Below, piece by piece: positions 18,319 to 27,518 of a stretch of DNA of 64,000 nucleotides (position 1 is its first letter; each line of letters starts with the position of its first letter). This stretch comes from Azohydromonas sediminis (GTDB lineage: Bacteria; Pseudomonadota; Gammaproteobacteria; Burkholderiales; Burkholderiaceae_C). Below the pieces are notes generated by a model. The model was not told where the DNA came from and did not search any database. It worked only from the letters and a program-made list of their open reading frames with translations. The stretch covers positions 33,240-97,239 of the forward strand of contig NZ_QOAZ01000011.1 in NCBI RefSeq assembly GCF_003574675.1, in the 5' to 3' direction. The position numbers and the translations under genes were made by a program.

Positions 18319-20640
18319 TCAGCGCCGGAACAGGTCGAGGATGCCGCGCCGCTCGTCTTCGGTGGGCGTCGGCGGCAGCGCGTCTTCGAGCCCGATGGCG
18401 CGGATGCCGGCGCCGTCGGCGAACTCGGCATAGGCCCAGTCGCCACCGCTGTGCACGACGCCCTCGGGCGGCGTGGGCTCCTGCACCGGCACGCCCTTGA
18501 GGGCGTAGGCCATGTAGTCGATCCAGATCGGCAGCGCCAGCCCGCCGCCGGTTTCGCGGTCGCCGAGCTTGCGCGGCGTGTCGTAGCCGACCCAGGCCAC
18601 CGCGACGAGGTTGGCCTGCCAGCCGGCGAACCAGGCGTCCATCGAGTCGTTGGTGGTGCCCGTCTTGCCGTACAGGTCGGGGCGCTTGAGCGTGGCCTGC
18701 GCACGCGCGGCGGTGCCGCTGCGCGTGACTTCCTGCAGCAGGCTCGTCATCACGAACGCGTTGCGCTCGTCGATCACGCGCGTGCTCGGGTCGAGCACCG
18801 GCGGCTCGGCCTCGAACAGCACGCGCCCGCGCGAGTCGGTGATGCGCTGGATCAGCGTCGGCGGCACGCGGTAGCCGCCGTTGGCGAACACGGCGTAGGC
18901 GGTGGCCATCTGCAGCGGCGTCACGCTGCCGGCGCCCAGCGCCATCGTCAGGTACGGCGGGTGCTTGTCGCGGTCGAAGCCGAAGCGCACGATCCAGTCC
19001 TGCGCCGTCTGCGGACCGATGGCCTGCAAAAGCCGGATCGAGACCATGTTCTTCGACTTCGCCAGCGCCGTGCGCAGCGGCATCGGGCCCTCGAACTTGC
19101 CGTCGTAGTTCTTCGGCTCCCACGGCTGGCTGCCGGTGGTGGCGGCGTCGAAGAACAGCGGCGCGTCGTTGACGATGGTGGTCGGCGTCACGCCGTGCTC
19201 GAGCGCGGCGGAGTAGATGAAAGGCTTGAAGCTCGAGCCCGGCTGGCGCCAGCCCTGCGTGACGCGGTTGAACGCGCTCTTGCGGAAGTCGAAGCCGCCG
19301 ACCATCGCGCGCACGTGTCCCGTCTTCGGCTCGAGCGCGACGAATGCGGCCTCGACCTCGGGCATCTGCGTGAGTGTCCAGCTGCCGTTGGCCAGCCGCA
19401 CCGCACGCACGACGGCGCCGCGGCGGATCTGCTTGTTCGGCGGTGCCTTGGCCGACAGCCCCGATTCGACCGGCTTGAGCCCGGCACCGGTGACGGTGAT
19501 CGTCTCGCCCGACTGCAGCGCCGCGACGACGCGTTGCGGCGACGCCTCGAGCACGACGACGGCGCGCAGCTCGTCGTTGTCCGGGTGGTCGGCCAGCGCC
19601 TCGGCGATGCGCAGGTCGAGTGCGGCCGGGTCGGCGGGCAGGTCGACGTAGGCCTCGGGCCCGCGGAAGTGCTGGCGGCGCTCGAACGCCATCAGACCAT
19701 CGCGCAGCGCGCGGAACGCGGCCGTCTGGTCGCCGGTGTCGATCGTCAGCGTCACGTTCAGCCCGCGCGTGTAGGCCTCTTCGCCGTACTGGGCGAACAC
19801 GAGCTGGCGCGCGGTCTCGGCGGCGTGCTCGGCGTGCACGCGCACCTCCGACGGGCGGCGGTAGCGCAATTCCTGCGCGCGCGCCCTGGCGTGCTCGGCC
19901 TCGTCGATGAAGCCGACCTCGAGCATGCGGTCGAGGATGTAGCGCTGGCGCTGCAGCGCGCGCTGCGGGTTGGCGAACGGGTTGTACGCCGATGGCGCCT
20001 TCGGCAGGCCGGCGAGCAGTGCCGCCTCGGCGGTGGTCAGCTCGGCCAGCGGCTTGCCGAAATAGGTTTGCGCCGCGGCGGCGAAGCCGTAGGCGCGCTG
20101 GCCGAGGAAGATCTGGTTCATGTAGACCTCGAGGATCTGGTCCTTCGAGAGCTGCGTTTCGATCTTCAGGGCCAGCAGGATCTCGTAGATCTTGCGCGTG
20201 AACGTCTTCTCGGACGACAGGTAGAAGTTGCGCGCGACCTGCATCGTGATCGTCGAGCCGCCCTGGCTCTTGGCCTCGCCGACGTTGGCCAGGCCGGCGC
20301 GCACGATGCCCAGGATGTCGACGCCCTCGTGCTCGTAGAAGCGCGCGTCCTCGACGGCGAGCACCGCGTGGCGCATCACGAGGGGGATCTGCGCGATCGG
20401 CGTGAAGGTGCGCCGCTCCTCGCCGAATTCGGCCAGCAGCATGCCGTCCGAGGAGAACACGCGTAGCGGCAGCTTGGGACGGTAGTCCGTCAGGCTGTCG
20501 ATCGGCGGCAGGTTCGGGTACGCGAACGCCAGCGCGATGGCCACCAGCGCACCGGCCGACAGCACCGCCGCGACGGCGCCGCCGACGGCCCACACCAGGG
20601 CCTTGAGCAGCCAGGACTTCGAAACGGCGATGTTGGGCAC
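18319..20640 (-). CDS. mrcA: Penicillin-binding protein 1A (bifunctional transglycosylase/transpeptidase)
   Basis: A 773-residue class A PBP. It has an N-terminal membrane anchor (about residues 13-40) and a GT51 glycosyltransferase domain with EDARFYEHEGVD, GGSTITMQVARN and the LEVYMNQIFLG motif. An OB-like insert follows, and then a transpeptidase domain with the nucleophile in PGSSFKPF (Ser near 467), SKN (near residue 530) and KTGTTN. It polymerises and crosslinks peptidoglycan in the periplasm. It is divergent from pilM across 425 bases, the arrangement seen in many beta- and gammaproteobacteria. Confidence 0.96.
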   Translation of the reverse strand: MPNIAVSKSWLLKALVWAVGGAVAAVLSAGALVAIALAFAYPNLPPIDSLTDYRPKLPLRVFSSDGMLLAEFGEERRTFTPIAQIPLVMRHAVLAVEDARFYEHEGVDILGIVRAGLANVGEAKSQGGSTITMQVARNFYLSSEKTFTRKIYEILLALKIETQLSKDQILEVYMNQIFLGQRAYGFAAAAQTYFGKPLAELTTAEAALLAGLPKAPSAYNPFANPQRALQRQRYILDRMLEVGFIDEAEHARARAQELRYRRPSEVRVHAEHAAETARQLVFAQYGEEAYTRGLNVTLTIDTGDQTAAFRALRDGLMAFERRQHFRGPEAYVDLPADPAALDLRIAEALADHPDNDELRAVVVLEASPQRVVAALQSGETITVTGAGLKPVESGLSAKAPPNKQIRRGAVVRAVRLANGSWTLTQMPEVEAAFVALEPKTGHVRAMVGGFDFRKSAFNRVTQGWRQPGSSFKPFIYSAALEHGVTPTTIVNDAPLFFDAATTGSQPWEPKNYDGKFEGPMPLRTALAKSKNMVSIRLLQAIGPQTAQDWIVRFGFDRDKHPPYLTMALGAGSVTPLQMATAYAVFANGGYRVPPTLIQRITDSRGRVLFEAEPPVLDPSTRVIDERNAFVMTSLLQEVTRSGTAARAQATLKRPDLYGKTGTTNDSMDAWFAGWQANLVAVAWVGYDTPRKLGDRETGGGLALPIWIDYMAYALKGVPVQEPTPPEGVVHSGGDWAYAEFADGAGIRAIGLEDALPPTPTEDERRGILDLFRR

Positions 20641-20747
20641 GAAACGAGACGTAAGGGGCGGGCGGGCGCAGCCGGCGGTGTGCCGTCCGGGCCGTCACCG
20701 CCGCGCGTGGCGCCGAGGCGCCATCACGGTGCCGCAACGGACCGCCG

Positions 20748-20753
20748 ATTATA
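20748..20753 (-). promoter_or_regulatory. -10 box upstream of mrcA
   Basis: A perfect TATAAT on the minus strand about 108 bases before the mrcA ATG. No good -35 is seen at 16-18 bases. The rest of the 20641-20931 gap shows no gene. Confidence 0.4.
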
Positions 20754-20931
20754 GGAATCGGGGCCAGGAAACCTGCGGCCGCGTGAAGTGTGCCGCGAAC
20801 GCCGCCGTGCCGCCAAGGCCGCGATGGCCGATGCTGTCACACGCACGCAGCGTGGCCGGCAGGCGTCGGCGGGGTGCAACGAGATGAGATGGGCGCCAGG
20901 TGCCCGTCTTTTCGCCCTTCGCACACGGGCT

Positions 20932-20960
20932 TTGCTGCTAGCATGGAAGTAACTTATTAA
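20932..20960 (+). promoter_or_regulatory. Sigma70-like promoter of pilMNOPQ
   Basis: TTGCTG (20932-20937), 17 bases, TATTAA (20955-20960), in a local AT-rich patch. It is about 105 bases before the pilM start and in the right orientation for the pil operon. Confidence 0.6.
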
Positions 20961-21065
20961 GACAGTTGGCCCAGCGACGGTGGCTCCAGGGGCCGCGCTT
21001 CGGTGCCGATAACGGGTCTGCGGCGGCGCGCCGCGTGCGCAGGTCCATCGTTGGGAGAGTCGGTC

Positions 21066-22145
21066 GTGAGCTTTGTCGATGCGCTGCTCGGGCGCAAGCA
21101 CCCGGCGATGTTCGGGCTGGACATCAGCTCGTCGAGCGCGAAGCTCGTCGAGCTCAATCGCGGCCCCGATGGCGAGTACGTGCTCGAGCGATTCGCGTCG
21201 GAGCCGTTCGAGAAGGGCTGGATCGTCGACGGTCAGATCGAGAAGTTCGACGAGGTCGCCGAGGCCGTCAAGCGCGTCGTCAGCAAGAGCGGCACGAAGA
21301 CGCGCCAGGCCGTGCTCGCGATGCCGCAGTCGGCGGTGATCACGAAGAAGATCATCCTGCCGGCAGGCCTGCGCGAGGAAGAGCTCGAGCTGCAGGTCGA
21401 GTCCGAGGCCAACCAGTACATCCCGTTCTCGCTCGACGAGGTCAGCCTCGACTTCTGCGTCATCGGGCCGAGCACGACCTCGGTCGGCGACGTCGAGGTG
21501 CTGATCGCCGCGTCGCGCAAGGACAAGGTCCAGGACCGCCAGGGCCTCGCCGAGGCCGCGGGCCTGAAGCCGGTCATCCTCGACATCGAGTCGCATGCAT
21601 CACGGCTGGCGATGAGCCGGCTCGTCGCGCAGCTGCCCGGCGGCGGCAAGGACGCGCTGGTCGCGCTGTTCGAGATCGGTGCCGACACGACGAGCCTGAA
21701 GGTGCTGCGCGACGACGAGCTGCTGTACGACCGCGACCAGGCGTTCGGCGGATCGCAGCTGACGCACCTGATTTCGCGCCAGTACGGCCTGTCGTTCGAG
21801 GAGGCCGAGGCCAAGAAGCTCTCGGGCGACCTGCCGGACGACTACGAGTCGACCGTGCTCGTGCCCTTCGTCGACACGCTGTCGCAGGAGATCGGGCGCG
21901 CGCTGCAGTACTTCTTCACCAGCACGCCGCACCACAAGGTGCACTACATCATGCTCGGCGGCGGCACGGCGACGCTGCCGGGACTGAAGGAGCGTGTGAC
22001 CGATCTGACCGGTTTCGCTGCGCAGGTCGTCAACCCCTTCGAGCACATGAGGCTCGGCTCGGCGGTGCGCGAGAGCCGCGTGCGTCGCGAGGCGCCGTCG
22101 TACCTGACTGCCTGCGGTCTGGCGATGCGGAGGTTCGTGCAGTGA
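21066..22145 (+). CDS. pilM: Type IV pilus inner-membrane platform protein PilM
   Basis: A 359-residue actin-like cytoplasmic ATP-binding protein. MFGLDISSSSAKLVEL is the phosphate-1 region, ALFEIGADTTSLKVL the phosphate-2 region and IMLGGGTATLPGLKE the adenosine region. PilM binds the PilN N-terminus and links the PilNOP complex to the cytoplasmic motors. GTG 21066 is preceded by GGGAGAG at good spacing; an ATG at 21003 would add 21 residues without family similarity. The stop overlaps the pilN GTG by four bases. Confidence 0.95.
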   Translation: MSFVDALLGRKHPAMFGLDISSSSAKLVELNRGPDGEYVLERFASEPFEKGWIVDGQIEKFDEVAEAVKRVVSKSGTKTRQAVLAMPQSAVITKKIILPAGLREEELELQVESEANQYIPFSLDEVSLDFCVIGPSTTSVGDVEVLIAASRKDKVQDRQGLAEAAGLKPVILDIESHASRLAMSRLVAQLPGGGKDALVALFEIGADTTSLKVLRDDELLYDRDQAFGGSQLTHLISRQYGLSFEEAEAKKLSGDLPDDYESTVLVPFVDTLSQEIGRALQYFFTSTPHHKVHYIMLGGGTATLPGLKERVTDLTGFAAQVVNPFEHMRLGSAVRESRVRREAPSYLTACGLAMRRFVQ

Positions 22146-22774
22146 TCCTGATCAACCTGCTTCCCCACCGGGAAGAGAAGCGCCGTCGGCGCCAGCAGGC
22201 GTTCTACGCCGGTCTCGTCGTCTCCGCCATCGCGGGCCTGGCCATCGCCGGCACGTGGTGGGTGCTGCTGCAGCAGCTGACGTCGGCGCAGCAGGGCCGC
22301 AACGCGTTCCTGACCAGCGAGATCCGCAAGCTCGAGGCGCAGATCAAGGACATCGCGAACCTGCGCGCCGAGATCGAGGCGCTGAAGGCGCGGCAGAAGG
22401 CGGTCGAGGACCTGCAGACCAACCGCAACGTGCCGGTGCACCTGCTCAACGAGATCGCCAAGCAGACGCCCGAGGGTGTCTACCTGACGGCGATCCGCCA
22501 GAGCGGCAACGTCGTGACGATCACCGGCGTGGCGCAGACCAACGAGCGCGTCTCGGAGTTTCTGCGCAACACGCAGTACAACTCGCCGTGGCTCGAGCGT
22601 CCGGAGCTCGTCGAGATCAAGATCGCCGGCACGCAGTCGTCCAATGCCCGCGAGGCTGCGCGCGCCCAGCAGCGCCGCCTGTACGACTTCTCGCTGCGCG
22701 TGTCGCTCAAGCAGGTGCAGCCGCCGGCCGACGCCCCTGGCGCGGCTCCCGCGCGCGTGGCGCAAAAGCCCTGA
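22142..22774 (+). CDS. pilN: Type IV pilus inner-membrane protein PilN
   Basis: A 210-residue bitopic protein. The short cytoplasmic tail begins VILINLLPHREEKRRRR, the conserved INLLP motif that inserts into PilM. A transmembrane helix follows (about residues 23-42), then a periplasmic coiled coil (about 50-100) and a ferredoxin-like domain. It forms a heterodimer with PilO in the alignment subcomplex. Its GTG overlaps the pilM stop (GTGA). Confidence 0.95.
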   Translation: MILINLLPHREEKRRRRQQAFYAGLVVSAIAGLAIAGTWWVLLQQLTSAQQGRNAFLTSEIRKLEAQIKDIANLRAEIEALKARQKAVEDLQTNRNVPVHLLNEIAKQTPEGVYLTAIRQSGNVVTITGVAQTNERVSEFLRNTQYNSPWLERPELVEIKIAGTQSSNAREAARAQQRRLYDFSLRVSLKQVQPPADAPGAAPARVAQKP

Positions 22775-22787
22775 GGACGGACCCACC

Positions 22788-23501
22788 ATGGTGACCAAGG
22801 CGAACAAGCCCGGCCTCGACCTCGGGCGCGCGTTCCAAGAGGCGGCGGCGCAGTTCCGCGGCCTGGACATGAACAAGCCCGGGCAGTGGCCGCCGCTGCC
22901 CAAGATCACTGCCTACGCCGTCGTCGCGGTGCTGGTGGTCGTCGCCGGCTGGTTCTTGGTGATCTCCGACGCCACCGACACGCTGCAGGCCGAACGTGAC
23001 CGCGAGCCGGCACTCAAGCAGGACTACCGCAGCAAGCTGACGCAGGCGGTCAACCTCGAGGAACTGCGCAAGCAGAAGCTGCAGGTCGAGGAGTACGTGA
23101 CGCAGCTCGAGAAACAGCTGCCCGGCAAGGCCGAGATGGACGCGCTGCTGTCGGACATCAACCAGGCCGGACTCGGTCGCGGGCTGCAGTTCGAGCTGTT
23201 CCGCCCGGGCCAGGTCGCGGTCAAGGAGTACTACGCCGAGCTGCCGATCTCGATCAAGGTCAGCGGCCGTTACCACGACATCGGCGCGTTTACCGCCGAC
23301 GTGGCCAATCTGTCGCGCATCGTCACGCTGCACAACCTGGTGCTGACGGCGCCTTCGGGCCGCGACGCGCAGGCCGGCAGCGGGCTGCTGGCGATGGAAG
23401 CCACGGCGCGAACCTACCGCTATCTCGATGCGGCCGAAGTCGCCGAGCAGCGCAAGGCCGCCGCCGAGGCCGCCAAGAAGAAGTCCGGAGCGAAGAAATG
23501 A
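22788..23501 (+). CDS. pilO: Type IV pilus inner-membrane protein PilO
   Basis: A 237-residue bitopic protein with one membrane helix (about residues 44-62, YAVVAVLVVVAGWFLVI), a periplasmic coiled coil, and a ferredoxin-like domain containing ELPISIKVSGRYHDIGAF. It pairs with PilN and contacts PilP. The tail is a Lys/Ala-rich stretch (KAAAEAAKKKSGAKK). ATG 22788 was chosen from an otherwise longer open frame because the family starts here and the upstream part overlaps pilN. The stop overlaps pilP by four bases. Confidence 0.95.
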   Translation: MVTKANKPGLDLGRAFQEAAAQFRGLDMNKPGQWPPLPKITAYAVVAVLVVVAGWFLVISDATDTLQAERDREPALKQDYRSKLTQAVNLEELRKQKLQVEEYVTQLEKQLPGKAEMDALLSDINQAGLGRGLQFELFRPGQVAVKEYYAELPISIKVSGRYHDIGAFTADVANLSRIVTLHNLVLTAPSGRDAQAGSGLLAMEATARTYRYLDAAEVAEQRKAAAEAAKKKSGAKK

Positions 23502-24040
23502 AGAGGGCGCACCGACATCGCGTGTGGCTCGCGCTGGCCGGCGTGCTCGTCGCGCTGGCCGGCTGCGGCGGCGAGCAGGAAGAGCTGAGCCAGTGGATGG
23601 CGCAGCAGCGCCGCGAGGTCAAGCCCAACGTGACCCCGCTGCAGCCGCCGAAGAAGTTCGAGCCCGAGCCGTACTCGGGGCTCGACGTCGTCGAGCCGTT
23701 CAGCAGCCAGAAGCTGACGGTGGCGCTGCGCCAGGAGGCGCGCCAGCCGAGTTCGGTGCTGGCGGCCGAACTGAACCGCCGCAAGGAGCCGTTGGAGGAC
23801 TTCCCGCTCGACAGCATGACGATGGTCGGCAGCGTCAGCAAGGGCGGTCGCCCGCACGCACTGCTCAAGGTCAACAACCTGCTGTACCAGGTCGGCGTGG
23901 GCGACTACATCGGCCAGAACTTCGGCCGCATCACGGCGATCAGCGAGACCGAGATCAAGCTGCGCGAGATCGTGCAGGACGCCGCCGGCGAGTGGATCGA
24001 GCGTCCGATGGCACTGCAACTGCAGGAGGGGCGCCGCTGA
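23498..24040 (+). CDS. pilP: Type IV pilus lipoprotein PilP
   Basis: A 180-residue lipoprotein with lipobox LAGC (Cys23) followed by an extended linker. A beta-sandwich HR domain at the C-terminus has the motif ALLKVNNLLYQVGVGDYIGQN. PilP connects the PilNO dimer to the secretin PilQ across the periplasm. It is coupled to pilO by an ATGA overlap and followed by pilQ after 23 bases. Confidence 0.95.
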   Translation: MKRAHRHRVWLALAGVLVALAGCGGEQEELSQWMAQQRREVKPNVTPLQPPKKFEPEPYSGLDVVEPFSSQKLTVALRQEARQPSSVLAAELNRRKEPLEDFPLDSMTMVGSVSKGGRPHALLKVNNLLYQVGVGDYIGQNFGRITAISETEIKLREIVQDAAGEWIERPMALQLQEGRR

Positions 24041-24063
24041 ACGCGGCGCACGGAGTGACAACC

Positions 24064-26229
24064 ATGCTGGAGAACCGCATGTCGATCAATTGGCGAGCCT
24101 GGGGCGCGGCGATCGCGCTGGTGGCCGGGACCCCGCTGGGCGCGTGGGCGCAGAGCCTGATCCAGTCGATCAGCAGCAGCCAGCAGGCCGGCGCCGACGT
24201 CGTGCGCATCGAGCTGAGCGAGCCGCTGGCGGCGGTGCCCGCGGGCTTCGCGATCCAGGCGCCGCCGCGCATCGCGATCGACCTGCCCGGCGTGCGCAGC
24301 GCGATGGGACGCCCCAGCGTCGAGATCAACCAGGGCAACCTGCGCTCGGTCAACATCGCGCAGGGCGAAGACCGCACGCGACTGGTGCTCAACCTGCGCC
24401 AGGCGGCCAACTACCGCGCCCAGCTCGACGGCAAGGCGCTGCTGCTCGTCGTCGACAGCGGCGCGCCGTCGCCCACCGTCGCGGCCACCGGCACCGCACC
24501 GGCTGCACCGTCGTTCGCGCCGGCGCAGAACACCGAAGTGCAGGCGATCGGCGACATCGACTTCCGCCGCGGCGCCGACGGCGCCGGCCGCGTCATCGTC
24601 GAGTTGCCGAGCACGCAAGTCGGCGTCGACATCCGTCAGCAGGGCCAGAATCTGGTCGTCGAGTTCCCGCGCACGACGGTGCCCGACCGCCTGCGCCGCC
24701 GCCTCGACGTGACCGACTTCGGCACGCCGGTCAACCTGATCACGACGACGCAGGACGGCGACCGCGTGCGCATGGTCGTGCAGCCGCGCGGCGCGTGGGA
24801 GCACAGCGCCTACCAGAGCGACCGTCAGTTCGTGCTCGAAGTGCGGCCGATGGCGATCGACCCGAACAAGCTGGTGCAGGGCCCCGGCTACACAGGCGAG
24901 AAGCTGAGCCTGAACTTCCAGAACATCGAAGTGCGCGCGCTGCTGCAGGTCATCGCCGACTTCACCAACTTCAACGTCGTCACCAGCGACACCGTCACCG
25001 GCAACGTCACGCTGCGGCTGAAGGACGTGCCGTGGGACCAGGCGCTCGACATCATCCTGCAAGCCAAGGGCCTGGGGCTGCGCAAGTCGGGCAACGTGAT
25101 CTGGATCGCGCCGAAGGAGGAGCTGCTGGCCAAGGAGCAGGTCGAGCTCGAGGCGCGGCGCAAGGTCGCCGACCTGGAGCCGGTGCGCACGCAGTCGTTC
25201 CAGCTCAACTACACGAAGGCCGAGGAGGTCGCCAAGGGGTTGACGGGGCAGTCGATGGGGGGCGGCGCCAGCGGCAGCGCGGCCAACAACCCGGCGCGCA
25301 TCCTCAGCCCGCGCGGCAGCGTGATCTTCGAGACGCGCACGAACCAGTTGTTCGTCACCGACATCCCGAGCAAGCTCGAGGAGATCCAGGCGCTGATCGC
25401 CAAGATCGACATCCCGGTGCGCCAGGTGCAGATCGAGGCGCGCATCGTCGAGGCCGAGGACTCGTTCGGCCGCTCGCTCGGCGTCAAGCTCGGCTTCAGC
25501 GACCTCACCGGCCTGAAGGGCGGCATCCCGGGCGCCAACCTCGGTGCCGGCAACTACATCATGCCCGGCGGCAACTACAGCGCGATCGGCTACCAGACGC
25601 TGCAAAGCCCGCAGGTGCCGTTCAACAACACGCAGTTCGTCAACCTGCCTGCGCCCAATCTGGGCACCGCGGCGCCCGCGACGTTCGCGCTGTCGCTGTT
25701 CAGCGCGTCGATGAACCGCTTCCTGAACCTCGAGCTGTCGGCGCTCGAAGCCGATGGCAAGGGCAAGATCGTCTCGAGCCCGCGCGTGATCACGGCCGAC
25801 CAGGTCAAGGCCGAGATCGAGCAGGGCGAGGAGATTCCCTACCAGAACGCGACCAGCTCGGGCGCGACGGCGGTCGAGTTCAAGAAGGCCAGCCTGCGCC
25901 TCGAGGTGACGCCGCAGATCACCCCCGAGGGCAACGTGATCCTCGACGTCAACGTCAGCAAGGACAGCCGCGGCGCGCTGACCAACGCCGGCCCCGCGAT
26001 CAACACCAAGCGCGTGCGCACGCAGGTGCTGGTGGAGAACGGTGGCACCGTGGTGATCGGCGGCATCTTCACGCAGGAAGACCGCACCGACGTCAACAAG
26101 GTCCCGGTGCTGGGCGACGTGCCGGTCCTGGGCAACCTGTTCAAGAACACGGCACGCACGACGAAGAAGACGGAGTTGCTGGTGTTCCTGACGCCGAAGG
26201 TGGTCACGGAGCGCACGGCGGCGCGCTAA
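24064..26229 (+). CDS. pilQ: Type IV pilus secretin PilQ
   Basis: A 721-residue outer-membrane secretin. It has a signal peptide ending near AWA|QSL (residue 30), two AMIN domains for peptidoglycan binding, and an STN domain beginning KLSLNFQNIEVRALLQVI. An N1/NolW domain (FQLNYTKAEEVAKGL) and the secretin barrel ending in VPVLGDVPVLGNLFKN follow. It forms the gated pore through which the pilus leaves. ATG 24064 has an alternative five codons downstream (MSINW). It ends the operon, with a hairpin after it. In related genomes aroK follows here; in this window a 9-kb block intervenes. Confidence 0.96.
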   Translation: MLENRMSINWRAWGAAIALVAGTPLGAWAQSLIQSISSSQQAGADVVRIELSEPLAAVPAGFAIQAPPRIAIDLPGVRSAMGRPSVEINQGNLRSVNIAQGEDRTRLVLNLRQAANYRAQLDGKALLLVVDSGAPSPTVAATGTAPAAPSFAPAQNTEVQAIGDIDFRRGADGAGRVIVELPSTQVGVDIRQQGQNLVVEFPRTTVPDRLRRRLDVTDFGTPVNLITTTQDGDRVRMVVQPRGAWEHSAYQSDRQFVLEVRPMAIDPNKLVQGPGYTGEKLSLNFQNIEVRALLQVIADFTNFNVVTSDTVTGNVTLRLKDVPWDQALDIILQAKGLGLRKSGNVIWIAPKEELLAKEQVELEARRKVADLEPVRTQSFQLNYTKAEEVAKGLTGQSMGGGASGSAANNPARILSPRGSVIFETRTNQLFVTDIPSKLEEIQALIAKIDIPVRQVQIEARIVEAEDSFGRSLGVKLGFSDLTGLKGGIPGANLGAGNYIMPGGNYSAIGYQTLQSPQVPFNNTQFVNLPAPNLGTAAPATFALSLFSASMNRFLNLELSALEADGKGKIVSSPRVITADQVKAEIEQGEEIPYQNATSSGATAVEFKKASLRLEVTPQITPEGNVILDVNVSKDSRGALTNAGPAINTKRVRTQVLVENGGTVVIGGIFTQEDRTDVNKVPVLGDVPVLGNLFKNTARTTKKTELLVFLTPKVVTERTAAR

Positions 26230-26250
26230 CACCCCGGCTCGACGGCGCGC

Positions 26251-26290
26251 AGCGGGACAGTGCCCTCGGGCGCTGTCCCGCTTCTTCTCG
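26251..26290 (+). terminator. Hairpin terminator after pilQ
   Basis: AGCGGGACAGTGCCC, loop TC, GGGCGCTGTCCCGCT form a 15-bp stem with one wobble pair, followed by TCTTCT. The U-tract is weak but the stem is strong and starts 22 bases after the pilQ stop. Confidence 0.7.
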
Positions 26291-26774
26291 CGCGAGGCGC
26301 CGGCACTACTACTGGAGCCGCCGCAAGGCTCGCCGCGCCAGGGCCACGTGCCGATGGCGCCGAACCTTCGGGCCGACAGCCGAGCCGCGTACAGGAGCAT
26401 GACCGTCGGGGCCGACGCCCCAACTGTGGGCGCTCCATGGTGTCCGCTGATCGAGGGGCGCTCCACAGCGCGCTCTGGGCCCCGAGGGTCGGTGTCAGGC
26501 GGGCGCGGGTGGTAGCGCGGCGACACCTCGAGTCGTTGCGTTCGACCAGGGCGCGGTCGACTGGGGGCAGGATCGGTTCGCGCCAGGGATCCGGTCGATC
26601 TGGTCGGGCCACGTCACGGATCGCGCGCGGCACGCGGCAGAGGGGCAGGAGCGGAACGCAGCCCGGCGCGCGCCTTCGAACCGCGACCGGGGGCTTGGGG
26701 CTTGCCTGCACCCCTGCCGGGCGCAGGTAACTGCTGGCCGGCCCCGATGCCGACGTGTCAGATCGACGCGGGCG
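26291..26774. other. Noncoding gap between convergent pilQ and the TonB-like gene
   Basis: About 480 bases with no convincing gene; open frames here are rich in Arg and Pro and look like chance frames in GC-rich DNA. The 10-base word GGGCGCTCCA occurs twice, about 26 bases apart, near 26430-26470. I see no RNA gene or known mobile element. Confidence 0.5.
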
Positions 26775-27518
26775 TCACGACGCGCGCCACAGGCGCCATT
26801 GGCCGTTCGGCGTGCCCTCGACGAAGCGCACCTCCAGATGCCAGCGCGGCGCCGTCGCCGCCACCGCGCCGACACCCGGCAGCGGCTGACCGACGAACGC
26901 CTCGCGGACGGCGTCGACCAGCGCATCGAGCGCGTCGGGGTCGAGCGGCTCGAGCGCGGCCACGTGGCCCGTCGCATCCACGCTGAGCGCCAGGCGCAGC
27001 ACCGTCACCGGGCCAGGCATCGCCAGGTCGGGCATCGGCAGCACGAAGCCGGTGCCGCCGAGGGTGGAATCGAACATGGGCGACCCGTACACGGTCTCGT
27101 CAGCGGTCTCGTCCACGAGGGACGCCGACGGCCGCGGGACGACCGGCGCGACCGAAGCCGCCGCCTCATGGGCGCCTGTCGTGGGCTGCGCCACGAGCTC
27201 CGAAGGCGCCGCATCCGGACTTGCGCTCCTCGGCAGGGCCTCGACGCGCACGCTCACGCGTTCGGTTGCCTCAGCGGGCGCAGCCGGGGGCGGCGCGGCG
27301 GCGATCCACCGGACCTCGAGCGGCACGTGCACCGCGGTGCCTGCCGAGACAGCCATCGGGCCCGGCGCGGGCAGCAGCACGGCCGCCACGGCGTGCAGAG
27401 AAAGCGCGGCCAGCAGGCTCGACGCCCACGGGCCGCGCGGATCGGAAGGTCTGCGGGCGCCGGCAGGAGCCGGCTGCCGCGCATGACCTCCCGGCTCACT
27501 CCTCGATCGCGAGTTCAC
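26775..27518 (-). CDS. TonB-like single-pass membrane protein linked to the pilus operon
   Basis: A 247-residue protein with a basic proline-rich N-terminus, one membrane helix (about residues 31-50), and a Pro/Ala/Ser-rich region (about 70-135). The C-terminal domain contains VTVLRLALSVDATGHVAALEP (split here as VTVLRLALSVDATG and HVAALEP), which resembles the beta-alpha core of TonB C-terminal domains. TonB-like proteins span the periplasm and couple inner-membrane energy to outer-membrane partners, but no ExbB/ExbD or receptor is nearby. Its start overlaps the pilY1 stop by 23 bases, so it is probably the last gene of the minor-pilin operon. Role unknown; the TonB resemblance is by eye. 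Confidence 0.55.
   Translation of the reverse strand: MNSRSRSEPGGHARQPAPAGARRPSDPRGPWASSLLAALSLHAVAAVLLPAPGPMAVSAGTAVHVPLEVRWIAAAPPPAAPAEATERVSVRVEALPRSASPDAAPSELVAQPTTGAHEAAASVAPVVPRPSASLVDETADETVYGSPMFDSTLGGTGFVLPMPDLAMPGPVTVLRLALSVDATGHVAALEPLDPDALDALVDAVREAFVGQPLPGVGAVAATAPRWHLEVRFVEGTPNGQWRLWRAS

Noticed and set aside
26291..26774. Hypothetical gene antisense in the pilQ / TonB-like gap
   Set aside because: The 161-codon frame at 26226-26711 is Arg/Pro-rich, overlaps the pilQ terminator and has no ribosome site or recognised domain.
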